Shown: positions 32,382-43,984 of the stretch, piece by piece | Position numbering within the stretch: the first letter of the stretch is position 1 | Layout: every line of letters starts with the position of its first letter | Assembly: GCA_003427395.1 (NCBI GenBank) | Contig: BFEA01000008.1 | Coordinates: 5,204,672 to 5,262,522 of the forward strand | Length of the DNA: 57,851 nt | From: Chara braunii | Lineage: Eukaryota; Streptophyta; Charophyceae; Charales; Characeae | Reading direction: 5' to 3' | The notes under the pieces: generated by a model | What the model saw: the letters and a program-made list of their open reading frames with translations, nothing else | Database searches by the model: none | Told to the model about the DNA's origin: nothing | Translations under genes and position numbers: made by a program

Positions 32382-33123
32382 TCACATCGTGCGATTGTCA
32401 GCTAGGATACTGACTATGCGATTTGCTAACTTATGGACTTTCAAGTTCAGCTTCAGCTTCTGCAACGCTTTCACTAGGACTAGTTGTCCTTTCGCATTTT
32501 TCTTCATCTTGGCCCAGGCAAGCATTCTCTCCTTCAACTCTTCTGCCACGTCTGTGAAGGTAGTGTCTAGAGAAACTCTAACACAAGCAGTCTCCGGACA
32601 TCTAAACACCGACCAGCAACCTCTGCCATAGACACATGTGGTTTTGAAGTTTTTCTCTGGTGCGCGCACTCTTCTCCACATGGTCTAGTGACAGGGGCAG
32701 TTGCAACCCCTACCGACGGTTGTCTTTTTCTGCCTGTGCAGCGAACCGGGCTTCTCTATATTTAGGACAGTAGTACTTTATGATATGGCCCGGATCACCG
32801 CAATAGACGCATTGATCCTCGTCTATTCGCCTTTGCCACACAGTTTGTTCCAAGCCCAGATCTTCCCAAGGCCTGCCTTGTGGCAAACCAGGGTGCCATC
32901 CAAGTCTCCTAGAAGGTGACCGGTTAAAACGAGAGTCGTTTTGCAGGGAACCTTGACCCCTACCTCCCGCTTGGCGGCCTCCTCTACCTACCAACCCCCT
33001 GATCACTCTGTCCTCGACCACCGGAAGCCTGGCCCCTTTGGCCCCGACCTCCTCCTCTACCTTGCAGCCTCCCTCCAGTCGCAAGAACAACGTAAGTCCT
33101 CCTCTTACTATCGCCACTGTCAT
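32382..33123 (-). pseudogene. gag C-terminus with zinc knuckle and protease start
   Basis: The minus frame at 32710-33123 is Gly/Arg-rich and contains CVYCGDPGHIIKYYC (about 32765-32810), a nucleocapsid-type CCHC knuckle with one residue more than the usual spacing. The frame at 32382-32681 (EELKERMLAWAKMKKNAKGQ) lies where the protease start should be. The DTG motif is not clear there. Confidence 0.65.
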
Positions 33124-33268
33124 CCTCCTTCAGACCCCACTCTATATGGTTGTAAGGGACCTATTCCATACCACAATCATCTAATATAAGGATCAGGTGA
33201 TCCTTGCCCTTAACCTAACCTGAGATGGTACAACCCTTTCACTTCTTACCCTTATCGAGGTCCTTATG

Positions 33269-34840
33269 CTAGAAAGTGAAAACTGGCATGGACCGTGCTT
33301 CAAACGTTACCACTTCCCTACTCAGAGAATCGTGGGTCATGGTAAACTTATAGCTCTTCTCAAAGAAGTGCCCTCGCAACGGCTCGGGCATAGCACAGAA
33401 AAACAGATTGACCAATCGAGTCTCAGTGAGCCCATGGTCGGAAACGGCCATCAATTCATCCATAACGCCCTTGAATGCTCTAGCACTCCTCCATTCGCGA
33501 TAGTGGATAGTTTGCACTTTGTCAGAAGCTCTAACACTACGTGTGATATCTGCAAACCTCTCACGCAATAACTTAAAAAAGTCACTGAGGGGGGTAATAT
33601 GGGAATAGCCAACCATATCGTTATCGCACTTAGCAGCGCGGCAGAGAGATCTGGGGAAGCTAGCTGCTTCGTCTTTGAGGGCGTGGAAGGCGATGAGGAC
33701 TTGTTCCTCAGGGGCTATCTTCTGAAGATGTACATAGGAGTTTACATTTGCCTCCCAATTATCAAAGTTTTCCTCCTTCCTGCTGTAGGAATCAAGGAAT
33801 TTCACCTTCACATGCTCTCTACGAGGATGAACTTCGTCCTCCCTCGGAGCAGCAAGTTTCACGCCTTCTATGGCGCCTATGCAGAATTGTTCCATGTTCT
33901 CTAATCTCGCTTTCACCTCTGAGCCCACATGCATCATCATTTCGTGTGCGAACTCTCTAAGCCCCAATCGTATGGAGCGCAGCGTCACATCCTGGCTTCT
34001 GGCGAACTGATACGGTTCGTCCCAAGCTTTGGCCAGGAGTTCGATATTCCTGGACATCACCTCCATCTTCCCCTATATATCCGCTTGCACCTCCATTTGC
34101 GCCCTTTCCTCCCTTATAGCCTCCAACACTCACGCCATCTTGCTGGCCTCTTCCATTCGTTTTTTATTTTCCCTGGTCAGACAACTTCCATTCCAACTTC
34201 TTTTCCTCTTCTATGACGTTTGAGCGGATCTTCTTATTTTCCAATCATGGGTCCTCCTCCTTCTTCGTGCCACTGGATTCCCCTTTGTCCCTGAAACTCT
34301 TTCTGAACAAGGGAACTTCCTCTTCTGCCTTTTTCTCTTCTTCTTCTTCTTCTTCTTCTTCCTTCACTGCTTTCAACTTTTCTTCCTCCTCCTTCAACCT
34401 TTCCAGCTCTTTCTACAACTTTTTTTTCTTCGCGGCTTGCTCCTCCAACAAGGCTAACTTTTTTGCCTGCTTCAGTACTTCTCTCTTCTCTTTCCCGGCC
34501 TTCTGCTCGGCCAGGATTCTAGCGGCCTCTTCCTCCTCCTCCTTCGTATAGGGAGTGGTACTAACATCACCCCTCGTGTCAACTCTACACGTGAAGGCAT
34601 TCCAGAAGCCTAATGGAAAGAGGAGACGCCAGAGTGTCCCCCACAAGGAGAATCCCACGAGCAAGTCGTACATTGGGTAGTCATCCATGGCATTAGGTGC
34701 ACGACAAAGTTGTCCCACTCCTCACCACTTAGACCTACCCACTCGACTGACTGACTGCCTTTCAAGGAGCACAAAGCCTTACCCTTTGATCCAACCACGT
34801 TACCACGATTGACGGAAGCTTTCGCCACCACTGTCCTTTA
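33269..34840 (-). pseudogene. gag capsid region with coiled-coil start
   Basis: From 34840 downward on the minus strand, pieces encode an acidic, Lys/Glu-rich coiled coil (EEEEEAARILAEQ, KAVKEEEEEEEEEKK) interrupted by stops. At 34066-33269 follows a 265-codon open frame with capsid features (KVKFLDSY, NFDNWEANVNSYV, LLRERFADITRSVRASDKVQ), the core of plant Ty3 Gag proteins. The capsid part is intact, the rest is broken. Confidence 0.8.
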
Positions 34841-35450
34841 CAATCCAGACCCAGATGCCGAACACCTGCGGTCAATCCCACCTAGCTTTCTCTCCGGTTC
34901 GGAACCCTATCAACTATGGTCACTAGCCTAGACCTACTTCTAAGTTGTCACTACAGGACTTCAGCACTGCTCAAGAGGCATTTCAGGAGATCCCCCATAA
35001 CTCCTCAGGAATTGTTTAACGTCGCAATCAGGACGGCGCGATCAGTAAGTCCTCTCAACACTTAGAACAGGTGGTTATGCAGCCCACAACTCGGATTTCG
35101 GGTCACCCATGCCACATTGTTCAACCCGCCAAATTGCACGGGTCCTTGGGAGGGTTTGTCCTCCGGGACGTGTCAATCGTCACGATATGGAATTAAGCCC
35201 TACTCAGCCCGTGTGGGTTTGGTCATCGCAGCTCTATGACCTCATATGTGGGTTTGGTCAACGCAACTCTACAACCTCATACACGGAGTTCCTATCACCT
35301 GGACAAAAGAGACTCGATACAGAAAGAAGCGACGGCCAGACTCAGTAAGTACCACGGGGTGAGTGCACATCCATCGGGCAAAGGAATAGGCTGAAGGCTT
35401 AACGAGAATATACCAACTCCAACTTGGTCAATTTTGTAATCAACAGCTCC

Positions 35451-35662
35451 GGTCAACGCCTTGGTCAACGCTGGTCAACCTCCCAATCAGCACTTCGGTC
35501 AACACTGGTCAACACCTTAGTCAGCACCTTGGTCAACACCGGTCAACCCCTTAGTCAACACCTCGGTCAACACCAATCAACCCCTTAGTCAACACCTCGG
35601 TCAACGCAAGTAAACTCCCGATCAACTCTCGATCAACTCCTGGTCAACACCTTGATCAACTC
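35451..35662. repeat. GGTCAACAC tandem array in the element leader
   Basis: About a dozen imperfect GGTCAAC units (TTGACC on the element's sense strand) in 212 bp, between 5' LTR and gag. TTGAC is the core of W-box sites bound by WRKY factors. Whether it is regulatory or just a microsatellite cannot be told from sequence. Confidence 0.75.
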
Positions 35663-35927
35663 AGCTATGGCTGATGACCCCTTGTCTCCCTTCAACTTCC
35701 ACTTCGCCTTCTCCGTCCTTCCTTCTTTCTCACTTTCTTTCTCCATCACCCCGGCTATGCATTTCTTTTCCTTTCTTCGTCTCTCCCTTCTCCTTCCCCG
35801 GCTATGACTTCCCTCTCATCCTTTGTCTCTCCCTCCTCCTTTACTCGTCTTTCTTCTTCTACCACCGTGTCTGGGCTCCACGGCTATGGCCGCCTTCTTC
35901 CTTGGACCGCACAACAATCTTCTATCG

Positions 35928-35977
<50 letters not shown>

Positions 35978-36110
35978 AATCTTTTTTACATGTACGCGGC
36001 ACCTCACTTCAGTGGCGCAGCTATGGCGGACCTCCTCCTTCGATGGCGCAGCTTGAGCTATGGTGCCCAACTGTGAACAACGGCGATGGCGCGTGGAGTA
36101 ACGGAAACCA

Positions 36111-36122
36111 GCTCCGATATCA
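36111..36122 (-). promoter_or_regulatory. Primer-binding site, initiator tRNA-Met type
   Basis: The minus strand reads TGATATCGGAGC one base after the 5' LTR end. It agrees at 10 of 12 positions with TGGTATCAGAGC, the usual initiator-Met PBS of plant LTR elements. Confidence 0.75.
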
Positions 36123-36123
36123 A

Positions 36124-37059
36124 TGCAATCAGACTCGCTTTTTCTTCTTCTCACACACATGCAAACAGATGGCAACTCACACTGGTGCCAAGCGCCCACT
36201 CAAAGCTCAGAGGTATGGAAACCGAGAACACAGTTCAAATGCAAACTCACTTCAACAGGCTATGGCGCATCAGCGACCGTACATCCCAATTGTCATCACT
36301 GTGTCCAACACAACTGTTCGCACACACTCAACTCTGGATGACCCTGAATACCCCACACGCGTTCACTGTATCACACACACGTACACACACTAACACCTAT
36401 CGCTAGCTATGGCGGCTATGGCCGCCGACTACTACTAACTATGGCGCACTACTTCTTCAAGCCCACTTCGACCACGAGCATCTGCAGACCACCTCGCACA
36501 AGACGCTCAGGCAGCGTTTGGGCTTACGCAGGAATGAATGAATGGCTGGACGCTGCCTCTTGATTTATACTTCTGTAAGTCGCAGGTCTGCCCTTTTCCA
36601 CCGGGCCCATGGTGCACACAATCCCTCATGGTACTTGCTGACTGTACAAAGTGAGACTGGGACTGGGTACCGCTGACTAAGCGAAGTTGAACCCACCACT
36701 TGCCCACTGGCCTCTTGTCTGCTATGTATAATGTGAGAAGAAACTTGAAAGGCCACTTCTGGACCTTCCGGAAGTTTGCGGACTTGGCCTTTCAGGACTG
36801 TAGCAGCTACGACCTTGACCTTTCAGAACAACAGCAACTATGACCCCTATGCAGTTATGACCCCTACTTCGACAGGTCTAAGGTTCAAGACTCGACAACT
36901 ACTCAGCCCTACGACAGACAACTTTCAACTACTAACACACAGGTCACAGGTTCAGGGCACACAGAGTCGACTTGATACAGTAGACAGGTAAGGTAAGGTG
37001 AGGTCTGGGGATCGAGCCCTGAGATCCGCATCTGTCTGCAAACGGTGAAAACCGTTTTA
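36124..37059 (-). repeat. 5' LTR of the Ty3/gypsy element
   Basis: Matches 28136-29105. Its minus-strand start reads TAAAACGG, a single change from TG-initiated TGAAACGG. It would hold promoter and polyadenylation signals; I cannot place them with confidence. Confidence 0.92.
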
Positions 37060-37063
37060 GTAC

Positions 37064-38329
37064 ACTGCTCCCGCCGAGAGGAACCACCCTTCTCCTCGTC
37101 GGCCTCGGTTCAGGACAGCCGCCTAAATGGTCACCAGGTCACCCCCACTCCCTCAACGACATCATGATACAGTCCCTACCCCGTGAAGCATGATTTCCCC
37201 CCTCCCTCCGTCCCACCCCCTCGCAGTAGAACAGCCCACTAAAGTTCACTCCCCATTGTCTCTACCTTCCCCTGCCAAGGCTGATCCAACTTGAACCCCA
37301 AAGATTGGCCTGGCCCCAAAGGAGAACAAAACCTCAACTCTGCCACCTACCCTCTCAAGGACAAACACCACCCACCTTGTGTAGCCCTTGCAGAATAGGG
37401 CTCCCATCCTCTGGGTCAAAAGACCCAACTCCGAAGGAGATGATCCAGGGCAAGGACTACAAACCCCGCGGCCTGGAACGCCCATCAATCATGAATGCAA
37501 GAACGTACATCTCACAGCAATCAGATTGCACACTTCATCAGACAGAAGTGAGAGTGAAACACGGTGTATGAGAACTGTGAGGATTGGTCAAAAAATTTAT
37601 ACAACAGGTCTGCTTATCCTATGGTCGCGAGCAACCACAAGAATGAGCTCACCTTTTCTCTCTCACACTCTCGCTCTCGTTCAACTACAGCCACGGCACC
37701 CAGCACCCGTTGGCCAAACTGTTCGATTGCCTCACTCCAGCCTCACTCAAGTCTGGCCATACAATACTCCAACAGCGCTTCCACAGCACTGAAGTAGGAA
37801 GACATTGATGCAAACCACCGCTCCACTTTTGCATCCAATGCTTCAGTTGGACAACCTTTCCGGATACAGTCCCTCCCTTGCTGGACAAGGCCCACCTTTG
37901 ACCCATCCAAGATCCATTGACATTCTTGTGACTTGGGCCTATGCATGGACTGGTCTGGACTCTTGCTGTATGTAACCCACGGCCTATCGAATCCACAGGC
38001 TCAGACTTGACCTATCCACCTACCAGACTGAGAGTGTATGGTACACATTGGACTTAGAACCATGGGACTAGGCGTGGGACAGGACACTGATATGCGTAAA
38101 ATCCTTTCAGCTCCTTTAAAAACATCTGTGAAATTGCAACAATCAATCTTCTACGAAGCATTGAACTGGCACATAGAAAGAACCGTCCATGGACAAAAGC
38201 TGTATTGAAACCTGGCGGTTACAGATTCGTCCGTGCCGTAAAGGGAAGGAACAGGGAAGGTCACAAAAGGAGAACTACCCCAAACCAAACCAACCCACCA
38301 AACCACGCGAGAACACATGCGCACACAAG

Positions 38330-38421
<92 letters not shown>

Positions 38422-38809
38422 NCCAGCAATGGTAAAGGCATGAAACCAGTCCCGTTCTCTGCCTAAAACAGGTGGGACAAGCTCCGGAAAAATGTGGGAC
38501 GGCCCGGTACCTGGGAACGGACAGGTACCGACGCAACACAAGTGCTTATTAGGCTATTACAAGCTACTGCCCTGACTCCACTGCCAGCCTGAGTTACAAC
38601 CTCCTTTTTGAACTCAGGCCATGACAAAGTTGCTGCTGCATGTTTTTTAAGCCAATTACGAACTCTGATGTGACATGAATGTACTTCCCTCAAAAAAAAA
38701 AAAAACCGCGGCCTCCGACGTTCAGACGTGCACTGATGGAGAGAAAGAGAGAGAGAGCACCATAGGGAGAGAGAGAGAGAGAGGGAGAGGGAGAGAGAGA
38801 GAGAGAGAG

Positions 38810-38888
<79 letters not shown>

Positions 38889-39187
38889 CAGACTGATAGG
38901 CACTGGCATCTAGAATTGCTCTCCGCAGTAATCTTTGACTCTAAAATTGCCTCTTCTGTTCGCAATATTCTTTACGTTTCAAAGAAATACTTTTATTTTC
39001 ATCTTTTTCCCTCTTGGAGTTTCTCGTGTTCCCTCTGCCTTCCCCGCTAGCATGGTAACGGCATGCCTCCTCAAAACATAAAAAAGTTTAAGGCAGAGTA
39101 GCCAGTGCTACTCCGCACAACTACAAGCCTGTGCAGTGGGCTACAGTTACAGTTGCCCTCTCCTTGTGAAACAATCTGGAATTCCTT
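37064..39187. other. No supported gene; GA microsatellites
   Basis: Long AG runs at 38335-38421 (with an N at 38422) and 38745-38884. The frames across them are simple-repeat artefacts. The remaining frames, up to 134 codons (37388-37792), have no recognisable domain. Confidence 0.6.
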
Positions 39188-40005
39188 CAAACCTGCTGTT
39201 CGTTTTGCTTGCTTGTTTTCAAATTGTTCCCTCGCTCCTTTGTTATGCTTCTCTGTTCTTGAATTCTTTCCTCGTTCCTTGTTCTAGCATTCTTCTGCTG
39301 TTCCTTGCCAACCGCTGTGCCTCATGACATCATCCGTCATGAAACGCACTCGCGCTCTGCTGCTCACGTCTCCTATGCGTCTCAAGTTCTCTCCCACTTC
39401 CTCACCCACTGCTTCTTCTCATCCTCACATTCTGTGTTTCAACGCGCACACGAAATGTGAGGATGAGAAGGAGTGAAGTGAAGTGAAACTTACTCCAGAC
39501 AGCAATCTGTCCGTCCGCACCGATGCAAGGATCGAACACGTGACCTCTCCGTCAAGAGGCAAACACTCAACCAAACGGCTAAGTGGACTGGGGTGAAAGT
39601 TGAGCCCCAAGATGAGTACTTAACCCCACCCCAGCACGGGTACTCGTTTTTCCCCACGACCCGGTGTACCCAGAAGCAGTGGGTGCGGAAGTGGGAGAGA
39701 GCTTGAGACCATACCTTTTTCAGCGTGCACACAAAATGCGAGGATGAGAAGCAGCAGTGGGTAAGGAAGTGGGAGAGGAGTTGAGACTTCGCCTTTTTTC
39801 GCAGATTGATAGACGCATAGGATACGGGAGCAGCAGAGCGCGAATGCGTTTCAGGACGGATGACGTCATGAGGCACGGCGGTTGGCAAGGAACAGCAGAA
39901 GAATGCTCGAACAAGGAACGGGGAAAGAAGTCGAGAACAGAGAAGCAGAACAAAGGAGCAAGCGAACAATTTGAAAACAAACAAGCAAAACGAACAGCAG
40001 GTTTG
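39188..40005. mobile_element. Foldback element with arms of about 250-280 bp
   Basis: 39188-39445 (CAAACCTGCTGTTCGTTTTG ... CTCATCCTCACATT) is the reverse complement of 39723-40005, with moderate divergence. The interior holds a tRNA-like sequence on the minus strand (39520-39592). No transposase frame is present. It could be a foldback transposon or two opposite copies of one repeat. Confidence 0.8.
39520..39592 (-). repeat. tRNA-like SINE head inside the foldback
   Basis: The minus strand has TAGCCGTTTGGTTGAGTG (A-box region) and GTGTTCGATCCTT (B-box) at proper tRNA distance. CCTCT/AGAGG forms an anticodon-like stem with a 6-nt loop. The acceptor arm is not convincing, so a SINE is more likely than a working tRNA gene. 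Confidence 0.6.
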
Positions 40006-41895
40006 CGGGTAGTGCAGTATCATGTGACGTACTGAATCGGGCACTACTGCAGTAAATCAGACAAAGAGAAAACATGATCTCAGCCACTGCATCTGGTGTT
40101 CGCAGCAGTGCCTCGTCATACACCCTACCGCCACTCCACCCGCCATCTCTCATCTACCCCAACCACAATCCAATCCCTAGGAGTATGACAACGTTCCAGC
40201 AGATCTAAGAGTTTCTGTGCAGTGAAGGCTGGATGGGAACATGACTTACACCACCAGCACTTCCGCGGCACATTTCTCCGGGGCAGCAAACACCCTGTGT
40301 GCCAAACAAAGCACGGACCTCCTTTTGGCTGGTGCCGCCAGCCGAGCCCCGAATGTTGCGGTCCTTCTTTGGCTGGGAAACGTGCCCGTGGTTCAAGTGC
40401 CAATCAAGAGCGCACCGTAGCAAAGAGCAGAGCATTTCTGAGAGTGGTAATGAAGTGGAGAAAGGTGGCTGCCAATCCATGGCATTGGGAACAGAGACAT
40501 GGCCAAGAAAGATCACTCATGTCGAAAAACAAAAGATCGATGAGACTCACAACTTTCCATGGCAACAGCGTCTCCAGCCCTGAAGCCAAATGTGAACTGC
40601 TCCCCATCGTCATGCAGCACCTGTGGCTCGGCAGTGGGTTTCCCCAGTGGTTCAGCAGGTTGGCAAAGCTTCAGCAGCAGTACTTCAGCAGCAGGTGCAG
40701 CAACTTTCTCTGCTTCCTGAGGAGATGTGTAGCAAACCTGGGTCCTTGTCCCACTCCATAAATTGCACATTCTGTGCTGCAAGCTGGGTCCGCGTCAGCT
40801 CTGGAGTGTGTGGCTTTCCTAGTCGTCAGCCTAACAACGCGTGGAGGGAGTGTCCTTCACGACGTAGACGCTGGCTCCATCTTCATCAACACAACAAGTG
40901 GGCATTGTTTGTTTCCGTGGCCATAGCCATGAATCGGACTTACTCCGTTTGATGCAATTATATGATGAGCACCCATAAAAAAAATAAAACAATAATAATA
41001 ATAAATAAATATAAAATAATAAATAAAAATGATGAGCACCCATCAGCAAGAGGAACCAACCATTTCCTCTTCAAGCTACAAAATGGTCTCTCCCTTCGTC
41101 TGTTTGTGGGTCATCTTGGACCAAATGCTATCTGAACCCCTCAGAGATAAATGGGGGTAAGAGCGTCAACCTCAGAATTCAGAAATCGAGAGAACAAGGA
41201 GCAGCAATCAAACTGAACAGAGGGGGGCTCAAAAATTGTTGACGAGCAATTAAAATCTACTCCAACGCACATTCAACTTTTCGTCGTCCTTTTTTTTTGT
41301 TTGTTTGTTTTTTTTCCCTCCCATTGTTGAGAGGAGGGAGACCTCTCATCGCACGTGTGCTAAAAACTTAGCTGTTTCTTAATCCCCCTGCATGAGCCAA
41401 AATCGCCTCCCTACCTGCCCGTTTTCATTTGGCACTGCCCCTGCCCTCCCTCCGTTTTCCCTCTCTCCATTTTCCCTCTCTCCGTCTGTCTTCCTTTCTT
41501 CCTGCTACGTCATCTGTATTGTTCTCTCTTTAGTATCCCCCCCTTCCCCTCCCCTTCTCCCCCTCCTTTTCCCCCCCTTCTTCCCCTCATTGAGTATATC
41601 GCGTGCCAGTTCCTCCTCGCTCCTCCCCCCTCCGGCTAACAGCCGTCTTTTCCGCAACATGCCATAACGACCACGTTCCTCACACACACACACGCAAGCA
41701 CCCACCCATCCACACAAACATTGCCAAGACCATAGTCAGACTACGAACCTGGACGCACTTGACCACCACTACGGTCGCATGCACTCCACAACATCCAAGC
41801 TTGAGTACGCCCTTGGACTAAACTCTCTCTCTCCCTTTTTTTCTCACACACACACACACACACATACACGTGGACGCGCACATGCCCTCCACACA

Positions 41896-41947
<52 letters not shown>

Positions 41948-42885
41948 ACAACGCTTTGTCCCGAAGCCTTGTGATTCGTCTCCACAGCGGCAGGTAGAAA
42001 GACGGAAGCGATCGAAAGAGGGAGGGAGAAGGTGGTCGTTGCAAAAAGGAGGAATGAAAATTGGGAGATGCCACACTCCTCGCGAAAAGGGAGGAGGTGT
42101 CCGCCGCGAGACGACGGTGGCATCTGTGGCTGTTGGCCCTTTACGTCACTCGCACAACAAGGAGCACAGACGTGACCGCTCGGGAAACCAAGGAAAAGCA
42201 AAAGCCAAAGCAATTCTGGCGAATTGACCCCCCCCTTTTCCTCCCCAATTGGCAGTGGTACCCCTTTTTTTGGATCCTCTGCCTTCGTTTTTTGGGTCCT
42301 ATGCCTTCTTTTTTTGGTCCTATGCCGATACGTCTCCATTCTGAAGAGGAAGCAAGGAAGAAAAAGAATTCAAGAAGAAAAAAAAAGGGAGGAAGGAAGG
42401 AAGGGGGAAAAAAAATGGAAAAAAAAAAACCAGAAAAGGAAGGAAAAGAAGGAAAAGAAAAGAAAAGAAAAGAAGAAAGGAAAAGAAAAGAAAGGGAAAA
42501 AGAAGAAGAAGACGAAAAAAAAAAAAACTCCTCTCTCCCCCTTTATGGTGGTAGCTCATCTCACGTCGGATGGCATGCCACGTGGCACGCGACTGCTGGG
42601 TCAGAGCCAGCCAAGGTGGAAAGACTCAGAACCGCCAAATTGCAGAATTACCCCTGCGACGTCGTTTGTCCGCCGTTCATTTTGGCTGGGCATTCCACAA
42701 AGACATTCCGTGACGACGACCCAGAATTGTCAAATTGCGGAATTGCCCCTGCCGCAGTGCATGCAAAATCATATGCATGCTCCGTACCTGAGCATGCACC
42801 TTGGCCAGGTACATTCCCAGACGCCAGCAGTCGCAAAGATCCGCTTCTTTGATTGTTACCTTCTCCTTATATACTGAGATTCTAA
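40006..42885. other. No supported gene; low-complexity tracts
   Basis: A minus-strand segment of 57 codons at about 40590-40760 follows an AG acceptor-like site (CTTGCAG). It is rich in Ala/Pro/Glu (QEAEKVAAPAAEV); it could be an exon but I cannot connect it to others. 41846-41863 is (CA)n, 41899-41943 (CT)n, and 42355-42530 polypurine with A runs. Confidence 0.45.
40962..41043. mobile_element. Tail-only retroposition scar with 15-bp target duplication
   Basis: ATGATGAGCACCCAT occurs at 40962-40976 and identically at 41029-41043. Between them lies only a 52-bp A-rich (AATA/AAAT) stretch. This is what an extremely 5'-truncated LINE- or SINE-type insertion leaves: a tail plus target-site duplication. 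Confidence 0.7.
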
Positions 42886-43061
42886 CGTCTTCACCAGAAT
42901 ACGTGTACGGTCATTATACCCGTACCTGAATGTATTTGGGGCAACTTTTTTTTCTTTTTTTTTTTCTTTTTTTTTTTTTTCATTTTATTTATTTTTTCTT
43001 TACTTGGGGCAACTTAGATACAGCAATAATGACCCCATTCGTTGTATTCGGGTGAAGATAC
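42886..43061. mobile_element. MITE family M, copy 2 (expanded T run inside)
   Basis: The left arm GTCTTCACCAGAATACGTGT and right arm ending GTATTCGGGTGAAGATAC are complementary, and TGTATTTGGGGCAACTT is shared with the family. The centre has been enlarged by a T-rich run at about 42948-43000. Confidence 0.75.
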
Positions 43062-43641
43062 TTATTTTGGCCGCATGCCTTGACTACCTTTTTAATTGCA
43101 GAAGCTCCTTGAGGGATAGCTCCTCTCCTCCTCGGCGGAGATAGAAACATTAATGAAAAAAAAAAAAAAAACGAAAAAAAAAAAACATTAATGAAAAAAA
43201 AACATTAATGAAGAAAAAAAAAAAAGGGGCTCGGGGGAGAAAGAAAGACTCTCATCGCGTGACCCGATCCTTCTTCGGCAACTACGTTCCCCAGCGCTTC
43301 GCGCCTAACCGAGAGAACTTTTTTTTTAACTTTTTTATTATTATTATTATTTTATTTTTTTTTGCTTCGCTCCTAACTGAGGGACTTGATTCTGTGCCCC
43401 TTCCGCCATTGCAAGGCATGAATGAGCTGCGAATTGTCGAATTGCAGAATTGCCCCTAATCGTCGAATTGCAGAATTGCCCCTGCCGCAGTCTTTCAATT
43501 TCTTCTACTAAAACGCACATTATTATTATCAATTAAACTTTAAAAAAAAGGGTACAATATCCATTCTGCACCATTTCGTTTTCGAAGATGTGCTAGCAGA
43601 CGACAAATAATCGAAGTTTTTTTTTTTTTTTTTTTTTTTTT
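43062..43641. other. No supported gene; A/T runs and a 28-bp tandem repeat
   Basis: GTCGAATTGCAGAATTGCCC occurs in tandem at 43435-43490, and related text (CAAATTGCAGAATTACCCCT) lies at 42633 and 42733. A and T homopolymers are at 43155-43225 and 43617-43640. Confidence 0.55.
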
Positions 43642-43718
43642 ATGATCCCTGCGCAGGGGCCATGCTAATAATCTTCGCTGTATCATTCCAAAAATTTTAA
43701 GGGATGTCCCGCAAGGAC
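43642..43718 (-). pseudogene. U6 snRNA retropseudogene with poly(A) tail, copy 2
   Basis: The minus strand reads GTCCTTGCGGGAC, GAATGATACAGCGAAGATTA and TTAGCATGGCCCCTGCGCAG, i.e. U6 from its 5' hairpin through two thirds of its length. A duplicated ATT and extra Ts interrupt it, and ACAGAGA reads ACAGCGA. On the minus strand it is followed at once by a run of about 24 A (T run at 43617-43640), as expected for a reverse-transcribed, tailed copy. Confidence 0.8.
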
Positions 43719-43881
43719 ATATATATATATTTTTTTTATTTTTTTTTTTTTTGGAAGGACATATAATCTAAGTTTCAAAATTTGCAAAAGAGAAAAGAGG
43801 AGAGACGATGAACAAAAATTTCGACAGTGTTGTCCCCGTAGGACAAAAGAGAGAGGGACCGACATGAAGGGAAGGACGAGC

Positions 43882-43960
43882 GGTAGCGTAGCTCAGTTGG
43901 TACACCCCCCCTGGACTGAACTGTTGAAATACAGACCTGAGTTCAAATCCAGATGCAAAC
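43882..43960 (+). repeat. tRNA-like SINE head, copy 2
   Basis: TAGCTCAGTTGG (43889-43900) is a perfect A-box and GAGTTCAAATCC (43939-43950) a good B-box. CTGTTGAAATACAG between them is shared with copy 1 at 16515. A run of C interrupts the D-arm region. Probably a SINE transcribed by Pol III. Confidence 0.65.
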
Positions 43961-43984
43961 AGACGAGTGAAATACTAGCAAAAT

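Larger units (their letters stand above)
28136..37059 (-). mobile_element. Ty3/gypsy chromovirus, full length, inactivated
   Basis: An 8.9-kb element on the minus strand with both LTRs (36124-37059 is the 5' LTR, 28136-29105 the 3' LTR). A PBS for initiator tRNA-Met lies next to the 5' LTR and a purine tract next to the 3' LTR. The flanks carry GTAC at 28132-28135 and 37060-37063 as target duplication. Coding order on the minus strand is gag, protease, RT, RNase H, integrase, chromodomain, which is the Ty3/gypsy order. Stops, frame changes and lost active-site residues show it cannot move by itself. Substitutions between LTRs suggest an old insertion. Confidence 0.92.

Noticed and set aside
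40513-40782. Exon on the minus strand (Ala/Pro/Glu-rich, after CTTGCAG)
   Set aside because: Single short open segment; no partner exons or known domain, so not listed as a gene.
42061-42877. Two overlapping frames of 263 and 217 residues, Lys/Glu-rich
   Set aside because: They are driven by an A/G low-complexity tract at 42355-42530; two frames are equally open and neither has a recognisable domain.
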